Part shown: positions 1 to 12,331 of the stretch, piece after piece
Layout: each line of letters starts with the position of its first letter
How positions within the stretch are numbered: position 1 is the stretch's first letter
Source: Larix kaempferi
Lineage: Eukaryota > Streptophyta > Pinopsida > Pinales > Pinaceae
Assembly (NCBI GenBank): GCA_027924585.1
Contig: BSBM01000319.1
Coordinates: forward strand, 4,121,001-4,185,000
Reading direction: 5' to 3'
DNA length: 64,000 nucleotides
The notes under the pieces: generated by a model
What the model was told of the DNA's origin: nothing
The model's input: the letters and a program-made list of their open reading frames with translations, nothing else
Databases searched by the model: none
Program-made: the position numbers and the translations under genes

Positions 1-1073
1 AAACATGTTTTAAATGATTTCCACTCTGAAGCATGTGGTGGTCATCTCTCAGGCATGGCTATAGGCCATAAAATTTTCCATGTAAGATACTTCTACCCAT
101 TGATCATCAAATATTGTATGGAAGGTACTAAGAAGTGTTCACCTTGTCAATTATTTCATCCAAACAAGTGCATGCACCTCACAACACTTCATCCAGTCAT
201 TGGCGTAGGCCCCTTTTCAAAAAGGGGCATTGATTTTATGCATTTTAATCTTACCTCGGCTAGGGGACATAGTTGTATCATACTCGTAGTTTATTATTTT
301 ACTAAATGGGCCAAGGCTATTCCTACATATGAAAACTATGGCAATACTACAACACTTTCTGTGTTTAATCACATTATTGCTAGGTTTGAGGTCCCACAAT
401 CCATTGTCACTAATCATGGCTCACACTTCAAGAACCATATGATGGATGAACTAAGTGCCAAATTTGTTTTTCGACATGAAAACTTGTCACCCTATTACCC
501 CCAAGTGAATGGACTAAAGTAGAGGCCATTAATAAGGTCTTGAAAACCATGATCCAATGCACAGTGGGGACACATAGATCAAACTGGTAGTTATTGTTGT
601 TTTAAAACTTATGGGATTATAGTACCTTAGTAAAAAATGCCACTAGATTCACACCATTTCAATTGGTCTATGATCTAGAGGAAAGCTTACCCATCGAATG
701 TGAGATTTCATCACTCAAACTAGTCGTGGAACTCATGCCGAAAACCTCTACCGAAGAGAAGCATTTTCTGTATTTTCCCAAACTCGACGAGACCCATCGT
801 GATGATACTCTTGCTAATGAGGCACATAAAAAGTGCATCAAGGTCCAATATGAAAAATAAATCAAGCCTCGCATCTTCAATGAAGGTGATCTAGTCTTGG
901 TTTATGACCAGATTCAGGACAAACTGGGGGCAGTTAAATTTGAATCCATGTGGCACGGTCCTTACATCGTGAAATGAGTGTTAGAGAAGGGTGCCTATGA
1001 GATAGTAGATCATGATGGAACCTCATTGGGAGAACCACAGAATGCGCTCTACTTGAAGAAGTACTATGCTTAG
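1..1073 (+). pseudogene. Ty3/gypsy integrase, 3' end of pol (level-0 Tat-like element)
   Basis: Decayed integrase that would insert retroelement cDNA into the genome. The window opens inside the N-terminal zinc domain (histidines in FHSEACGGH, then CSPC). The catalytic core follows: first Asp in GIDFM; second position reads VTNHGSHF, with Asp changed to Asn; the Glu motif is reached only after a +1 frameshift near 515-525 (VEAINK). The C-terminal domain (GDLVLVYDQ, MWHGPY) runs to LKKYYA and a stop at 1071-1073, with an in-frame stop near 975. The second ORF of this element, an extra RNase H, now lies 42 kb away at 43,483 because a minus-strand element inserted at 1,165/43,466. Assignment to the Tat group rests on that RNase H and the order INT-aRNH. 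Confidence 0.85.
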
Positions 1074-1160
1074 GTTCATCCTACAAGTCTACTTGTACAT
1101 ACTTGTTATATGGTTTCGTATGTTTTGGTATTGTGTAAGTTTTTCCTCGTTTTCTGTGTG

Positions 1161-1165
1161 AGGGT
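1161..1165. repeat. Target-site duplication AGGGT (left copy)
   Basis: AGGGT directly precedes the LTR end TGTAGC at 1,166 and directly follows the other LTR end TTAACA at 43,466-43,470. The matching 5-mers, 42 kb apart, define one insertion event into the integrase-RNase H intergenic stretch of the level-0 element. Confidence 0.8.
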
Positions 1166-1377
1166 TGTAGCTAGGTTATTCACACTAGCTGGTGCCAAAA
1201 TGCACCTATTAAGACTTATGGAAATATTAGTAACAATTCGAAAACTGGTGGTGCATGCATGCGGTAAAAAACAACAAACAACGGTAAATAAAATTGAACT
1301 AGATGGTAAGCAAATGCCGAAAATAAAACTAAGCTAATTATTTTTCATTATTTCACATATACGAGAGAGTAAGGAAA

Positions 1378-1422
<45 letters not shown>

Positions 1423-1425
1423 TAC

Positions 1426-1456
<31 letters not shown>

Positions 1457-2145
1457 TGTACATACATACATACATACATACATATGTATAAATGTATATA
1501 TATATATTGATTTTATTATATAAATGGAAAATAATACAATATGGAGGGTTACCTCAAATAGAGTGAGTAGAGGGCCCTTGCAGAAGGTTGAAGCTGTGAT
1601 TCCTTGGTCTCCAAGTAGCTTCAGGTTGTTCTCCACACAAGTGTCACTAATGGTGTCCAAAAATCACAATGGGTGAAATTAGAAGTCAAATGGGTGTTTC
1701 AAGGGTTTCTGGTGAAATTTCAGTAGAGTGACAGTAAGGTAATGAGTGAATTCTATATAATGAGGTCCTTCACCATTTATTTATAGAAATATTTTCCTAG
1801 GTTTCTTTCCCACAGTATTAGGAAAACCATGGTATTGGCTCTTGGTTTTGGGCAGCAGTTTAGGGTTTTCCCTCGTTTTTTGGCTTTTTGAATGTTTTTT
1901 TTCCTTTTCCTTTTTTCTTTTTTGCCTTTTTTAGGGAATTTTCCCTGTTTTGGAGGATTTTTTTCCTTTTTGGAGGGAATAAAGTCATTTCCCCCTATTT
2001 TGCAGAGGAAAAAATAATTATGAGCCAATTTATGAGTTTTTGAAATAGGCTTTGCTGGTTAGTGAAGGATGTTAATGGGGGAAAATAAGGAATGTGGTTA
2101 TACCACTAGGGGATGAACATGGTGAGTATTTTTTTGGTGTTAACA
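1166..2145 (-). repeat. 3' LTR of level-1 element (980 bp)
   Basis: Strongly similar along its length to 42,616-43,465. On the plus strand both begin TGTAGCTAGGTTATT and end GGTGTTAACA. Orientation is minus because a purine tract lies directly outside the TGTTAACACC end. The copy is 130 bp longer than its partner, largely because of a TA/TATG microsatellite at 1,380-1,505. Confidence 0.85.
1380..1505. repeat. Compound microsatellite (TA)n-(TATG)n-(CATA)n, palindromic
   Basis: About 35 bp of TA repeats is followed by TATG units, then CATA units meeting at a GTAC centre (1,458-1,461). The two arms are self-complementary for about 25 bp each, so the stretch can form a long hairpin or cruciform. 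It is absent from the partner LTR near 42,830, where only a T-run is present. Confidence 0.9.
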
Positions 2146-2160
2146 TATTTCCTCCTGATG
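2146..2160 (-). other. Polypurine tract of level-1 element
   Basis: On the minus strand CATCAGGAGGAAATA abuts TGTTAACACC, the start of the 3' LTR. It would prime plus-strand DNA synthesis. Its position fixes the minus orientation of the element. Confidence 0.65.
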
Positions 2161-4870
2161 TGTGATGGCAGTAGTTGATCGTATGGATGATAGACATCAT
2201 AGGTGCTTACTTTTCCAGGATAATAGGTGTGACGGTAGTATGGAGAACATTAGCTACATTGAAGGGTAGAACGAGTGTTTCACTAGAACTACAAGGGTCA
2301 AATATGTAGAGACAATACTCAATATGGATGAGGTACATATGATATCAAATATATGGATGAGACGGGCATACCTATGCTTGTAATAATGTATCAAGATATA
2401 AAAATAATGATGAGGACCAAAGGGGATTTTAACTATACATAGAGAATTGTTGTGTACATCATAACTGTCCAAAGGGTATTCAAATTTGGAATGTAATCAT
2501 GGCCCAACCATGGATGATTTAAAGAAATGAATTTGGGAACAATGGAATTCAGCCTGAATGTAGTATTACAACAACTAATGCTTTGTTGGATCTGAAGGTG
2601 TCCAACAACTGTATGGATTCAATGACTAAGAGTCAGAATCTCATAGATACACTGGACTGCATCTGAACTAGATACACTGGGAAGCATATAACGGAAGGGA
2701 TTCCAAACATTGTCATCAATGCAACCCAGATATCCATAGGAAAACCTACTGGAGGGGTTCCAAAGGGACTCACCAATGTGCTAGAGTCAGTGTACATCTA
2801 AGGTGTTTGACCAATAACTAAAAGGACCAACACCCTGTACAATTCTCAACAATGCGATGATGGAGATGAATTCGAGCACGTGACAAACAACCATGTTAAG
2901 GGGCACTAAGGAATCCCATCAGATGGTCCGTAGGAACTCAACATGGATGGTGATGAGGCTAAGGTAAAAGTACCTCTATGCCTATCCTCTGGAATAGATG
3001 TGCTGGCGTAGAGAGAGGGAGACCTACAACTACAAACAAAATGAGGTTTCTTTGATAGGAGCACAAGTGATACAACCAAGATGTGATAGAACTGGACATG
3101 TGATTGAGATATCGTTGGGGAGATACGAGGGCCATTGAGTAATGGGAATAAAACTTCATTTATTCATAGTACGATGAGAGGGATGACTTGTCAGCATATC
3201 AAATCAATCTTGGTGGAAGGGGATCATAGCTAGGAGATCAGGAATTGTGACTGCAATGGGGGATACTCAGAGGGGCAAACTGATAGGTGATATCGAGGGG
3301 ACTCCAAGGATGACACATTGCAGAATAATCTGAACAAAGGTGACCATAATAGGGAATGTTGCCATAATATGGGACCATATGTGATCTGCAGGAGTGCCAA
3401 AAGCACCGATTGGGCCTTCTTCATGGTTTAATTAGCACAAAGAAGGGATAGAAGTGTGCTCGAGATGGTACGGTCTTGTGGATTTTTTCGAGCCCAAGAC
3501 AGTAGATGCTCATTGGTTCTTTCAATTTTAGAGAGTCTAAAAACAAGAAGAAGACTCTAAGGGTGTTCTTTTTCGTAGGTTAGTCCCCAAATCCTGAAAA
3601 AAGCATAAAATTATGCAATGGAGAACTCTTCTAGCCAAAGGGACTAGATTATTCCTTTTTAGTAATTAGTCCATTCGGTCCGAAAAAGTGGTAATAGTAA
3701 TAATGAATGGATGCCCTTTTAGATACTTTAATGAGCATGAAAGGAAGCAAGTTTGCTTGGCGATATTTTTATTCTTTAAGGAGTTAGAAATAGCTTAAAA
3801 GAAACTCCATATCGGGATTTTGTTTACAGGGAATGGCTAATGAGTGACAATGTGATAGAAAGCATGCAACTTTAGTTCTGGGTGTCAAATTATGAGGACT
3901 CCCTATACTATGGGGATACGAATGACATGGGTGCCAAATGCAGGGGGTACTAAAATGGTCACCTGTGTAAGGTAGGCTCTATTGCCGAGTAAGGGAAAAT
4001 GCAATGGTGGATGGGCTGGGCCACTTACTCAAACAAGGGGGGATCCTACATGCATAAATGGTAAACTAGATAAATGCATCAGATACTCTCGGGGAGAAAA
4101 TGACCTATATTCTAGTTAAGATATTATACCTTTAGGAATCAGTTGTTGACTAAAAGAAGTGGAGTTCAATGCAACTTGGACCTGTACACATGGAAATGAT
4201 ACCAAAGCATCAAATGTGTTTATTGAAATCAAACCAAATATGCAATTGACATGTGACCTCAAGAAATGGTTGAGATCATGAATGCGCAATAGTGAGCAGG
4301 GTTAATGCCCTACTCCCATGCTATGGACATGGGGTTTGTGATTATGCATCACCGATGTATTGGATTGAGTGATGGGCTCACTAAAATACTGAGATAGATG
4401 TGACAGAGAAGGTTCAAAATGATCGAGCATGCCCCTTATCCCAAGTTCAAGGTAGTCTATTATGTCCCCCATCCTAGAGGTGTCAATGCAGTGTGGATGT
4501 TCTCCTAGGGAGGTACTGACAGGACATTGAGAAGTTGCTCGAAGGGGTTTGTACCATGAAGTTACAGGCCATGGTGGCACACTGAATTGGTGATATGATG
4601 ATGGGGGATGCCCCTTTCAGTGTGGATTCCCCCATTATCACTGAAGAGAATGATGACAATGATGAGTAGGAAACTTTGGGTGTCTGTCGCTATGCTATGG
4701 ACACAGGATTTCCTCATTGGTATGAAAGGGTCGACTAGGAAGGTCTAGGGGACCCCAGTCTATTGATTTAATTGTAGTAGTATGGGTTGACGATTAAGGT
4801 TCGTTAGAGGACTAGATGAGACACATGGTATTCATATCATGGCAAGAAGACTCTGTACAGTGAAATTATT
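2161..4870 (-). other. 3' non-coding region of level-1 element
   Basis: No domain could be recognised in either strand. Short open frames on the minus strand (2,254-2,472; 2,959-3,159; 3,230-3,424; 4,302-4,580) have no motif I know. The part next to the PPT appears distantly related to 46,660-47,825 and 62,335-63,492 in the plus orientation, each also ending in a PPT and an LTR start. The stretch may be structural RNA needed in cis, or the relic of a lost pol. Confidence 0.4.
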
Positions 4871-5500
4871 TGATGACGGTGACTTGAGATGCCAATGAGA
4901 GCTTACGCAAGTCAACCAACATGTATCGGTAATCTGGTAAATCAGGGAAATGGTGGGAGTAATGGCCGTAAAGGCCACAAAACACACACAAATGATTTGT
5001 ATGTAAATATTTGTTACATTGTTGAGGGACTGGAATGGGAACTACCGAGAGGCCACACTACTGGAACGGAAACTACCGAGATGGATGGGAAATTGCAGAT
5101 AATTTTGGGTAGTGTGGCCTAAGACATTGCACAAAGCACAAGGAAAAGGTGGTCGACCTGAGGTAGGAGGAGGAGGATGCACGACTTTGTTCTCAATTTT
5201 CAGGATAGTGGTATTCATAGTTTTTTCCCCTTACATCTTAAGAGGAGGGAGAGTGGGCTTAGGGGATGTTGTCGCAGACACCCCGAGAGGTGGATGATTG
5301 GTAGTGTCAATTGGTTGGACCAGTTGGAACACGACTTGAGGGGTTGAAGTGGGATTTGGTGCAAATAAGTACCAGACAGGAAGCCTCAATGTCAATCCTG
5401 AGAGGTTCAACATCGCGGCCATCACATGCATACTAATGACTCCTAATGGTGGGAACAAGAAGGGGATTGTGTGTATCAGGGTGGATCCCACATGGATGGG
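4870..5500 (-). pseudogene. Two CCHC zinc knuckles downstream of protease
   Basis: On the minus strand a proline-rich stretch leads to a knuckle CALCNVLGHTTQNY (about 5,097-5,138) and, after a frame change, CVFCGLYGHYSHHF (4,948-4,989). Both fit CX2CX4HX4C except that the last Cys is Tyr in the first and Phe in the second. CCHC knuckles normally bind RNA in the nucleocapsid part of Gag. Here they lie 3' of the protease remnant, which is not the usual gag-PR order. They may belong to a second, displaced gag copy or to a rearranged element. Confidence 0.5.
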
Positions 5501-5661
5501 TATGTACAGTGGTTTAGGTTGGGTTTGTCGCTGAAGTTGCGACTGGGCTGCTAGTTGAGCGGTGAGCTGTGATTTAGGGACTGTTTTTCTTGAATAAATG
5601 GTGCATAAGTCAGATATTTCAATAGCTGAAGGAGGTGGGGGAAAGTTTATAAATGTGCTGG

Positions 5662-6206
5662 TTATGGGAGCCTCACAATAAGACCCAGCCCCATGGTGGA
5701 AATCAATGGAATGGATGCACCAAGGGATGATTCGTTTACCATGGGGAGGACATTATCTGGAGTAGCTAGCCCATTAGGGCCGTAGTAGGTGAGTTGGTTG
5801 AGTTTAACAACCCTTCCATCATGGGGGAACATCATAAACTGGAACATGAATGAGGAAATGACCTTCATTGCATACATGTAGCTGTGTCCTAAAAGAAGGT
5901 TGTAATTGAGTTGGGAGTTAACAACTTCAACATCAATAAGGATAGTTTTTCTAGCTAACTTGGTAGGGAAATTTGGGAGAAGGCCATGTGGTTTAGTTGC
6001 ACGACCATCATAAGCATGTAGTGTTGTTGTGGAAGACTACAACAAAGGGGACCCAAGATTATGTCATACAAAGGTGGACATTATGCATGTAGAGGATCCC
6101 TCATTGATTATACATCGATTTATTACCAAGTTTCTGATCGAAACTAAGATCTGAAATGCGAAGGATGAAGGCATGCAGGTTTTAGACTGATCCAAGTTGA
6201 TTTTCA
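5662..6206 (-). pseudogene. Retropepsin-like protease, level-1 element
   Basis: Remnant of the aspartic protease that cleaves Gag-Pol. On the minus strand the active-site region reads INEGSSTCIMS (about 6,083-6,110), matching the D-E-G-A-S type site of many Tat elements with Asp changed to Asn. Downstream come a flap-like AYDGR, then YNLLLG and YAMKVISS near 5,870, and FPHDGRVVKLNQL. Frameshifts and stops separate these blocks. The upstream coding sequence is cut by the 4.2-kb insertion whose left edge is 6,212. No RT follows, although RT normally follows PR in this class. Confidence 0.7.
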
Positions 6207-6211
6207 TCAAA
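6207..6211. repeat. Target-site duplication TCAAA (left)
   Basis: TCAAA precedes TGTAACATCCC at 6,212 and recurs at 10,430-10,434 right after GGTGACA. The pair brackets a 4,218-bp insertion. Confidence 0.8.
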
Positions 6212-9200
6212 TGTAACATCCCGTAAAATACCGAAAATTTAAAAAAATTTCAAATAACAATAATTATCGAATTTGTTAATGCGGAACATATAAAATAGTT
6301 AAATCTCTTAATTAGGATAATTAATAAGATCACATGTCGAATTTCTCAAAATAAAAATATGATGTTAGTTGTGTTTGCTATTGCAGACTTAAATGGATGC
6401 TAATCTCTTTAACGGAAGATATTTTATGTTCATAACACAAGAATACAATCTTTAGATCTGCTTAAGTTCTAAATGTAATTACATGTTGTGCATAGGTTTG
6501 TATTATTATAATTTTCTTGGTGATGTGCTGACAGTTTGTTTTGAATGGTGACGAAGGGGTCCTATGAGGTACCCTGGGGTTTACTTAGCTACGTTTAGCT
6601 AAGGCATTTGAATCCTGTTTCCATGTGTAGAACACAGGTAAGAATTTTTACGATAAACATGAGTTAAGAGTACATATGTATTTCAATTCATCGTCAATGT
6701 AATATGAAAAATATTAAGTACTTCCTTGCAAAACAAGTTATTGGAGGTATGGATATTTTGGTTTCAATTCTCGTTTACCAACGTCCAATTGTAACTCTAT
6801 TTCAAAATGAACTATCATTATATTTTTCAACAACAGAAATTTAGACTATCCTAAAGTCTCACATTCATTATTTCTTTAACAATACATAGCTAATATATGA
6901 AATATATAGTGATTATAGTGCTTATGCTATGAACTTAACATTATAGTGTGTATCAATACAACTTAAACTATACCTCTAGTCTCACTTTTATCAATTGACT
7001 TGGCAATACATGGCTAACATATGAAATATATAAAATTTACCCTATATGACTATACATAAGCTATAGAATGAAATATATACAATCTAAAGTGACTATGCAT
7101 TCACGCACATACAATGGAATATATTACTATTATCACGATGCCTAACAATAAACCTTAAGAACTAATATAGAATGTGAACTATGGATCTAACATTGCAATG
7201 ATTACGATTTTGACAGGGCAATAAAGCTCGGTACTTGGTATGCTTTCAAACTAGCGATGAAAGGTCCTAGCATTAATGTCGCTCAACTGTTAAGTGATGT
7301 GGAAATCTTGGTTGGATGGTTATCATGTGATTGAGTTTACAATAAGCACCAAACAATGCTGAGCTGTGCTAAACACTATCCCTTGGTCTGCTGATTTGGC
7401 GACTTGGTAGATGCAGTAATCAATGTAGTATTGATTGCAATGATCTCTCGAATCTCTGCGTGCCCGACTGGAAGCTTATCCACTGTTGATCGTTACAAGA
7501 TATAGGGCTTGGAAGAAACCCTAGTCTTTCATTGGTAAGTAACAAGGAATTGCTTTCCTGGTCTTCATTTCGTGTTTTAGTGGTAAGGTTTGGAGAGCTG
7601 ACAGTGCTCCTACAATGTAGGGTTTAGAGTTTTACTGTTAGGAGGAATCCTTCCTCAGTTTTGAACCTTAGACCTGTGAGAGAGATTTTATATGTTACAA
7701 GCTTATAATCTTGTGTAATAGAGCCACGATACAACCATTGTATTTGTGGGGAGGTTCTTCTATCAGTTTGTTGAATGTAATTCGAATTGGAGTTCAATTC
7801 TCCAATTCGTAAAATGGTCTTCTAAGTTTGAACTCGTGTTTGCTGCAAATGCCATCATGCTTCGTCATTTTGTTGGTGTGGTGTGTCTAAGTCTAGGAGC
7901 TTCAATGCTAATGGTAAGTTTTCAATGATAGTGACAGTAATATTGTGATAATTATTCTATACCTGCGTTTTTCTTGTTTTTTTAATCCTTTCAAACTTTG
8001 ACTAGAAGGTACTACTTCGTCGAAGGGTTTCTATGAGTAGAACTTGGAATGGGGATGCTGCAACTACTTCCTGGTAAGCCTCGGTGGTTCTTGAAACCTC
8101 GTAGGTACCTTTGGCATGGTTTAGCTGGTGAATGCGGTGTAACAAGAGTTGGAAATACAACCTTGTTCAGAGTAATGGTCGAGTTTTAATGTTTTAATTT
8201 GATCAATACTGTAAAGAGGATAAACCCTCAATATTTAGTTGCTATTCGGCTCTGTAATGCCTTGCTACGTCATTTAAAAATGACCTTGAACTTGTTTTTA
8301 GTGTTTCCATTTGTTAAGGGAAAGACACTGTGTAAATTTGGAACCTTTAAAGGTTTGCAATGTAAACTCTTTTGAATTTTAACTATAGTTTTCAACATTA
8401 AAAACATAGAGCTGAGGGTTCACTCGCTTCTGTAGAACAATGGCTCATTTGTACTGAATGTTATAGTTTTGTTAAAATAATGGTTTGAGAAATCGTTTGT
8501 ATAAACTGTTGATTTGGTAACGATCATTGTCTCTGGTCGAGAGTAGTAGGTTGTAATTCTATTGGTAGATAGACCATGTACTTCGTATCATTGTTGAATT
8601 TTAAATTTGAATAATGATGTTGTGAAACTTGATCTGTCGTATGTTTTTTTTTTTAAATGGCTATGTGCCACAAGGTTCGAATTTGTTTCAATGAATGAAA
8701 CCCTACCCTATAGGTTTTGTTGGAAACCTTGATTGTACTGAGAATTTGAACCCAAGAACTGGGCCTTAACTTGTGTCTCTAAAGGTTTCAACACTGTGTA
8801 TAATTCTTGTTAGGGTTTGATAGATGACGATACAAAACAAAATCATGCCTTCTCATAAGTAATGTTATGTGATGTTAAGTGCCTTGTTGATATTCTTAAT
8901 ACGAAATGATAGATAGTAAGTTACAATAATATTGTTTAGGGTTTGGAAAAACATGTCTGCTATAACTTCAAAATATTTACTGTGTTTTCCATGAATGGCT
9001 TGATATGTAATTTATTGAACTGTATACTAAATAAATGTTTAGAATCTAGAGTATGTAAAATCCTAGGGTTTGATTCTATAGTGAAAGTATCTATATTTAA
9101 TGATTGAAATCTATATTAAATCAAACTGTGATAAATAGTGATGAAAAATAATAAGTGTTTACTTATCATTGGTAAGTAACACTCTGTATAGAGAATAATT

Positions 9201-10429
9201 GTGGCTGCTATAAATTTCTAGAATATAAATGCTTGAAAACATTGAATTTATAATATTGAAATGCATATTGTTACTATTTGAAATAGATGGATTTGAATTA
9301 GAAAATATAGATCTGTGCAGAAATAAAAGTGTTCTTCTTTTATTATGAAATAGAGGAATACTATACATCTGTTTACACTATGCTATACTATTTCCTGAGT
9401 TTTAGACATGATTGAAATGACGAAATTTAAAAGAAATACTACTGTGTTTATCTATTCATTAAAATGGCATTCTGCCTATCACTCATCTCTATTAATTTTA
9501 CTTTTTTGTACTAGATTACTATACAGATAACAGTATGGAAAAAATACATAAAAGAATTTAATCATTCATCTAATTTACTTAATCATCTTTAAGTTAGAAA
9601 ATAACATAGTCTCTTCTGTATAACTGTAATTAATAATTCTACCATGCATAAAATCATTTAACTGTAAACAAGAAGTCAGAAGAGTAGAACCTGGTTGACT
9701 GTAGGAGAAACAAACAGCCCAGGGAAACTATTCCACCCAACCTATTCCTGAAGACAGCCAAATTACTTGCCTTAGGACCCCCGAGCATGTTCACTGAACG
9801 ACTAGGAAGAAGAATAGTCTGTAGAATCTTAGTTCATCAACTTGCAGTAAAATATAGATAATCCAGTCATAAAGACTCAGCAGTCAAAGAGACCTGCACC
9901 AGCACCTCTGGTTTCCTTCTCATAATACTAGCAGACTCATAATGCACTCTCACATAACCTCCCTATTCGAATCTCTCAGTGATCACCTGATACACTTGAG
10001 GAAATATTTCTGCAGAAAATATTGTGAGAGCTGCATGCTCAATTCGAATTGGCTTATCTAGGCTGCCTAGGCCTTTTAGTGGTTAACCTAGTCATTAATG
10101 AGCCATCAGCTCTCTTCCACCCACCTGGGGGATAATGCCACAAATTTAGGGGTAGTTGTCCCATAACCAATAGCTAGTGGTGGAGTGCAAATGCTGCCAT
10201 CTATCCCATGCCTTCTAACAGCTTCCATTCCTCCTAGTGGGTCAGTGAACACTCATTTAACAATTCCCTTGGGTGTTTGTCTCCTATTTTAATTTATTAA
10301 ATAATAATAATCAGTAATTACAATCATCCTTGACCAAACTTGGTCATAATTACAAAACTTTGTAATTAAAATTTAACATAAAGTATTTTGCAATTAAAAT
10401 AAATATTCTCGGAATTTGGGTAGGTGACA
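6212..10429. mobile_element. 4.2-kb TG...CA insertion, probably a long solo LTR
   Basis: Starts TGTAACATCCCGTAAAATAC and ends GGGTAGGTGACA with a 5-bp TSD on each side, the signature of an LTR-type insertion. It contains no gag or pol motif, no ORF above about 70 codons, and no second copy of its own termini that I can see. The simplest reading is one long LTR left by LTR-LTR recombination; Tat/Ogre-type elements can have LTRs of several kb. A non-coding retroelement with degraded inner ends is the alternative. AT-rich throughout. It interrupts the level-1 coding region just upstream of the protease. Confidence 0.65.
6850..7032. repeat. Imperfect tandem duplication, period about 122 bp
   Basis: About 6,850-6,909 and 6,972-7,032 share a block beginning with an AGTCTCAC word and ending in AATACAT(A/G)GCTAA(T/C)ATATGAAATATATA. 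It lies inside the 4.2-kb insertion and looks like a local duplication. Confidence 0.6.
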
Positions 10430-10434
10430 TCAAA
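10430..10434. repeat. Target-site duplication TCAAA (right)
   Basis: Second copy of the TSD; pairs with 6,207-6,211. Confidence 0.8.
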
Positions 10435-12326
10435 CGTGAGTCATATGGGTCGATCGCACCTAAGGTGGATACCAATTATTTTCATTGCATTGGAAAGTTC
10501 TTTAGAAATTCCAAGGATGACATGGATATGGGGGATTGGTCCAAATCATCCATGATGTTGTAGTTGGGGACAACGCAGGCGTTGGGATTATTGGTGATGT
10601 AACACAAAAGAAATTTGGGGGATTTGGAGTCCCTGTCAATGGGTGGCAGAGGGAGGTGTAAACACTAGTCTAAAAGGGTAGATGCAACAGCCTTATTGGT
10701 GTGTATGGTCTTGGTGGACGAACCATATTTATTATGACGAGCCTGGAGTTTGAAATCTCACGAAGGCATTATTAAGAGATGGTGGACTCCTAACTCGGGG
10801 ACCTGACTCGAGGATGTAGTGTAGGTGATTGGTGGTTGTGTGGTAACAACCCCTTGTGCGGGTAAGGGGTTTTGTAACAACATGGGTTGCATTGTTGGAT
10901 GCGATGGGTTAGGTTGTACCTATGGTGCACTAGTCCCTTAGCGTTGGTTATCCTCGTTCCAAATTTTTTTGGCTCTAGCCAAGTGTTAGCAATGATGCTT
11001 ATAGTGGCTATAAACACCATAGAAAGAACACAGGTTGTTTGTTCGTAATTGAGGGTTCTTTCCTTGCTTGGGTGGCTGATTGGGGTTCTGAATGGCAGGA
11101 GTTGCACAGTTATTATCTGGAGGATTAGGGTTTTCCACCCCCTCCCTAGATTTGGTTGTTACCACTATTTTTACCTCGTCTCTGATTGGGTTGTCCTTGT
11201 AGATTCTTCAGGGCTGGTTGAGTCTGAGCCCGAATTTGATGGGAATAAAATTTCCCTTGTGGAACAGACCTGGATATTGAGTTTGGGTGGGTGTGAGGGC
11301 TTCTAGCGGTGGTTCGGGGCAAGGGTAGTAAGTGGTAGGAACTAGAGGGAGAGAATACCCTTGCATATTGTTACTAAAACTAGGTGCCACATAGGTGGGT
11401 CGATGGGCATGGGGAGTCGGGCCCAAAGGAATGTACGAGGGTGTCGCTCTGGACTGAGTTGTTGCACGCAATATATCAGGTCCATAACTCATGGAAGATT
11501 GTGCAGGACTAGTGGTGGGGTTATATGTGGGAATCAGTGTAGGGGAACATAGGTCCTACCAATAGATGTGACATGACCAATGATGTCGTCGATAGCGTGG
11601 GATTCCCCTTCCATATCTCTCCAAGAGGAATCGTTGTGAGGGGCATCCAAAAAAATAGTATATAAATAGCCTAACTGAGCGTAAATAAGTTCAAACTATT
11701 GGGCTTTGAGGATGGCCTCTTCTTCAGTTTGGGGATGTTCTGATGCCATATCCTTGGCAATGGCTGGGATAAGAGACTTTAGGAACCAATCTAAAAATAT
11801 TCGATCATCCAATTTGATCTTTCATAAACTTTGGCATTTACACCACTCATGGATATGGTCCATGATATGAGTGGTTGTAGTATGTCTACAAGAAAGAAAT
11901 ATCTCAGCACTAGCATCATAACAAACTGGTAACTAGAAGAACTAGAGGAAATTCAAGGCTAGGACTGCAAAAGGTGGAATGCATTCCATGGACTGATCGA
12001 TATACGACTTGGTTGTAGCGCCAATGAAGGTTTGTTGTAACAAATGTAGTCGAATAGAGTTGACTACTATGGAGTTTGAGGAACAACACAGGTGGAATGA
12101 CATAATATAATTCTGAGGGTCCTCGCCACCCTTCCCCTCACATCTAGGGATGTCTGAAGAGAGCTTGGTGGGAATGGAAGGCGACGTAGGATCATGTTGA
12201 ATAGGGTTGTTAGTCAATCTAGATAGGTCAGGGAGTTTGAGACTATCCATGAATGGAAAACTAGTAGGAGGATGTGACATGGTGGAATCGACTTGTGTGT
12301 TATCCATAACAGTGATAGTGGGGCCA
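10435..12326 (-). pseudogene. gag of level-1 element, middle and 3' part
   Basis: Gag forms the virus-like particle and binds the element RNA. On the minus strand, 12,326-11,942 has the plant retrotransposon gag core: a CEGKGGEDPQNY block, then MSFHLCCSSNSIV, SIRLHLLQQTF and KSYIDQSME. A proline- and tyrosine-rich stretch follows (11,492-11,208), then a knuckle CSFYGVYSHYKHHC at 10,989-11,030, where the second Cys is Tyr. Frameshifts and stops are frequent. The 5' part continues at 23,704 beyond an 11.4-kb insertion; removing that insertion and one CCTAC copy restores an open junction (FGV-GGPTIT). The 3' side is cut by the 4.2-kb insertion. Confidence 0.75.
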
Positions 12327-12331
12327 CCTAC
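12327..12331. repeat. Target-site duplication CCTAC (left)
   Basis: CCTAC abuts the LTR start TGTTGG at 12,332. The same 5-mer follows the other LTR end at 23,699-23,703. Confidence 0.9.

Noticed and set aside
1334-1660. Minus-strand frame rich in Ile/Tyr/Thr/His
   Set aside because: It is the translation of the TA/TATG microsatellite in an LTR.
1777-2028. Lys-rich minus-strand frame
   Set aside because: Translation of a homopolymer-rich T/C stretch inside an LTR; the partner LTR does not preserve it.
1166-2145. First read as the plus-strand 3' LTR of the integrase-bearing element at 1-1,073
   Set aside because: The purine tract lies at the other end (2,146-2,160, minus strand), and AGGGT flanks this LTR and the one at 42,616-43,465, which makes it the 3' LTR of a minus-strand insertion.
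7746-7928. 60-codon frame in the 4.2-kb insertion
   Set aside because: Short, no motif, no conserved neighbour; non-coding LTR-like context.
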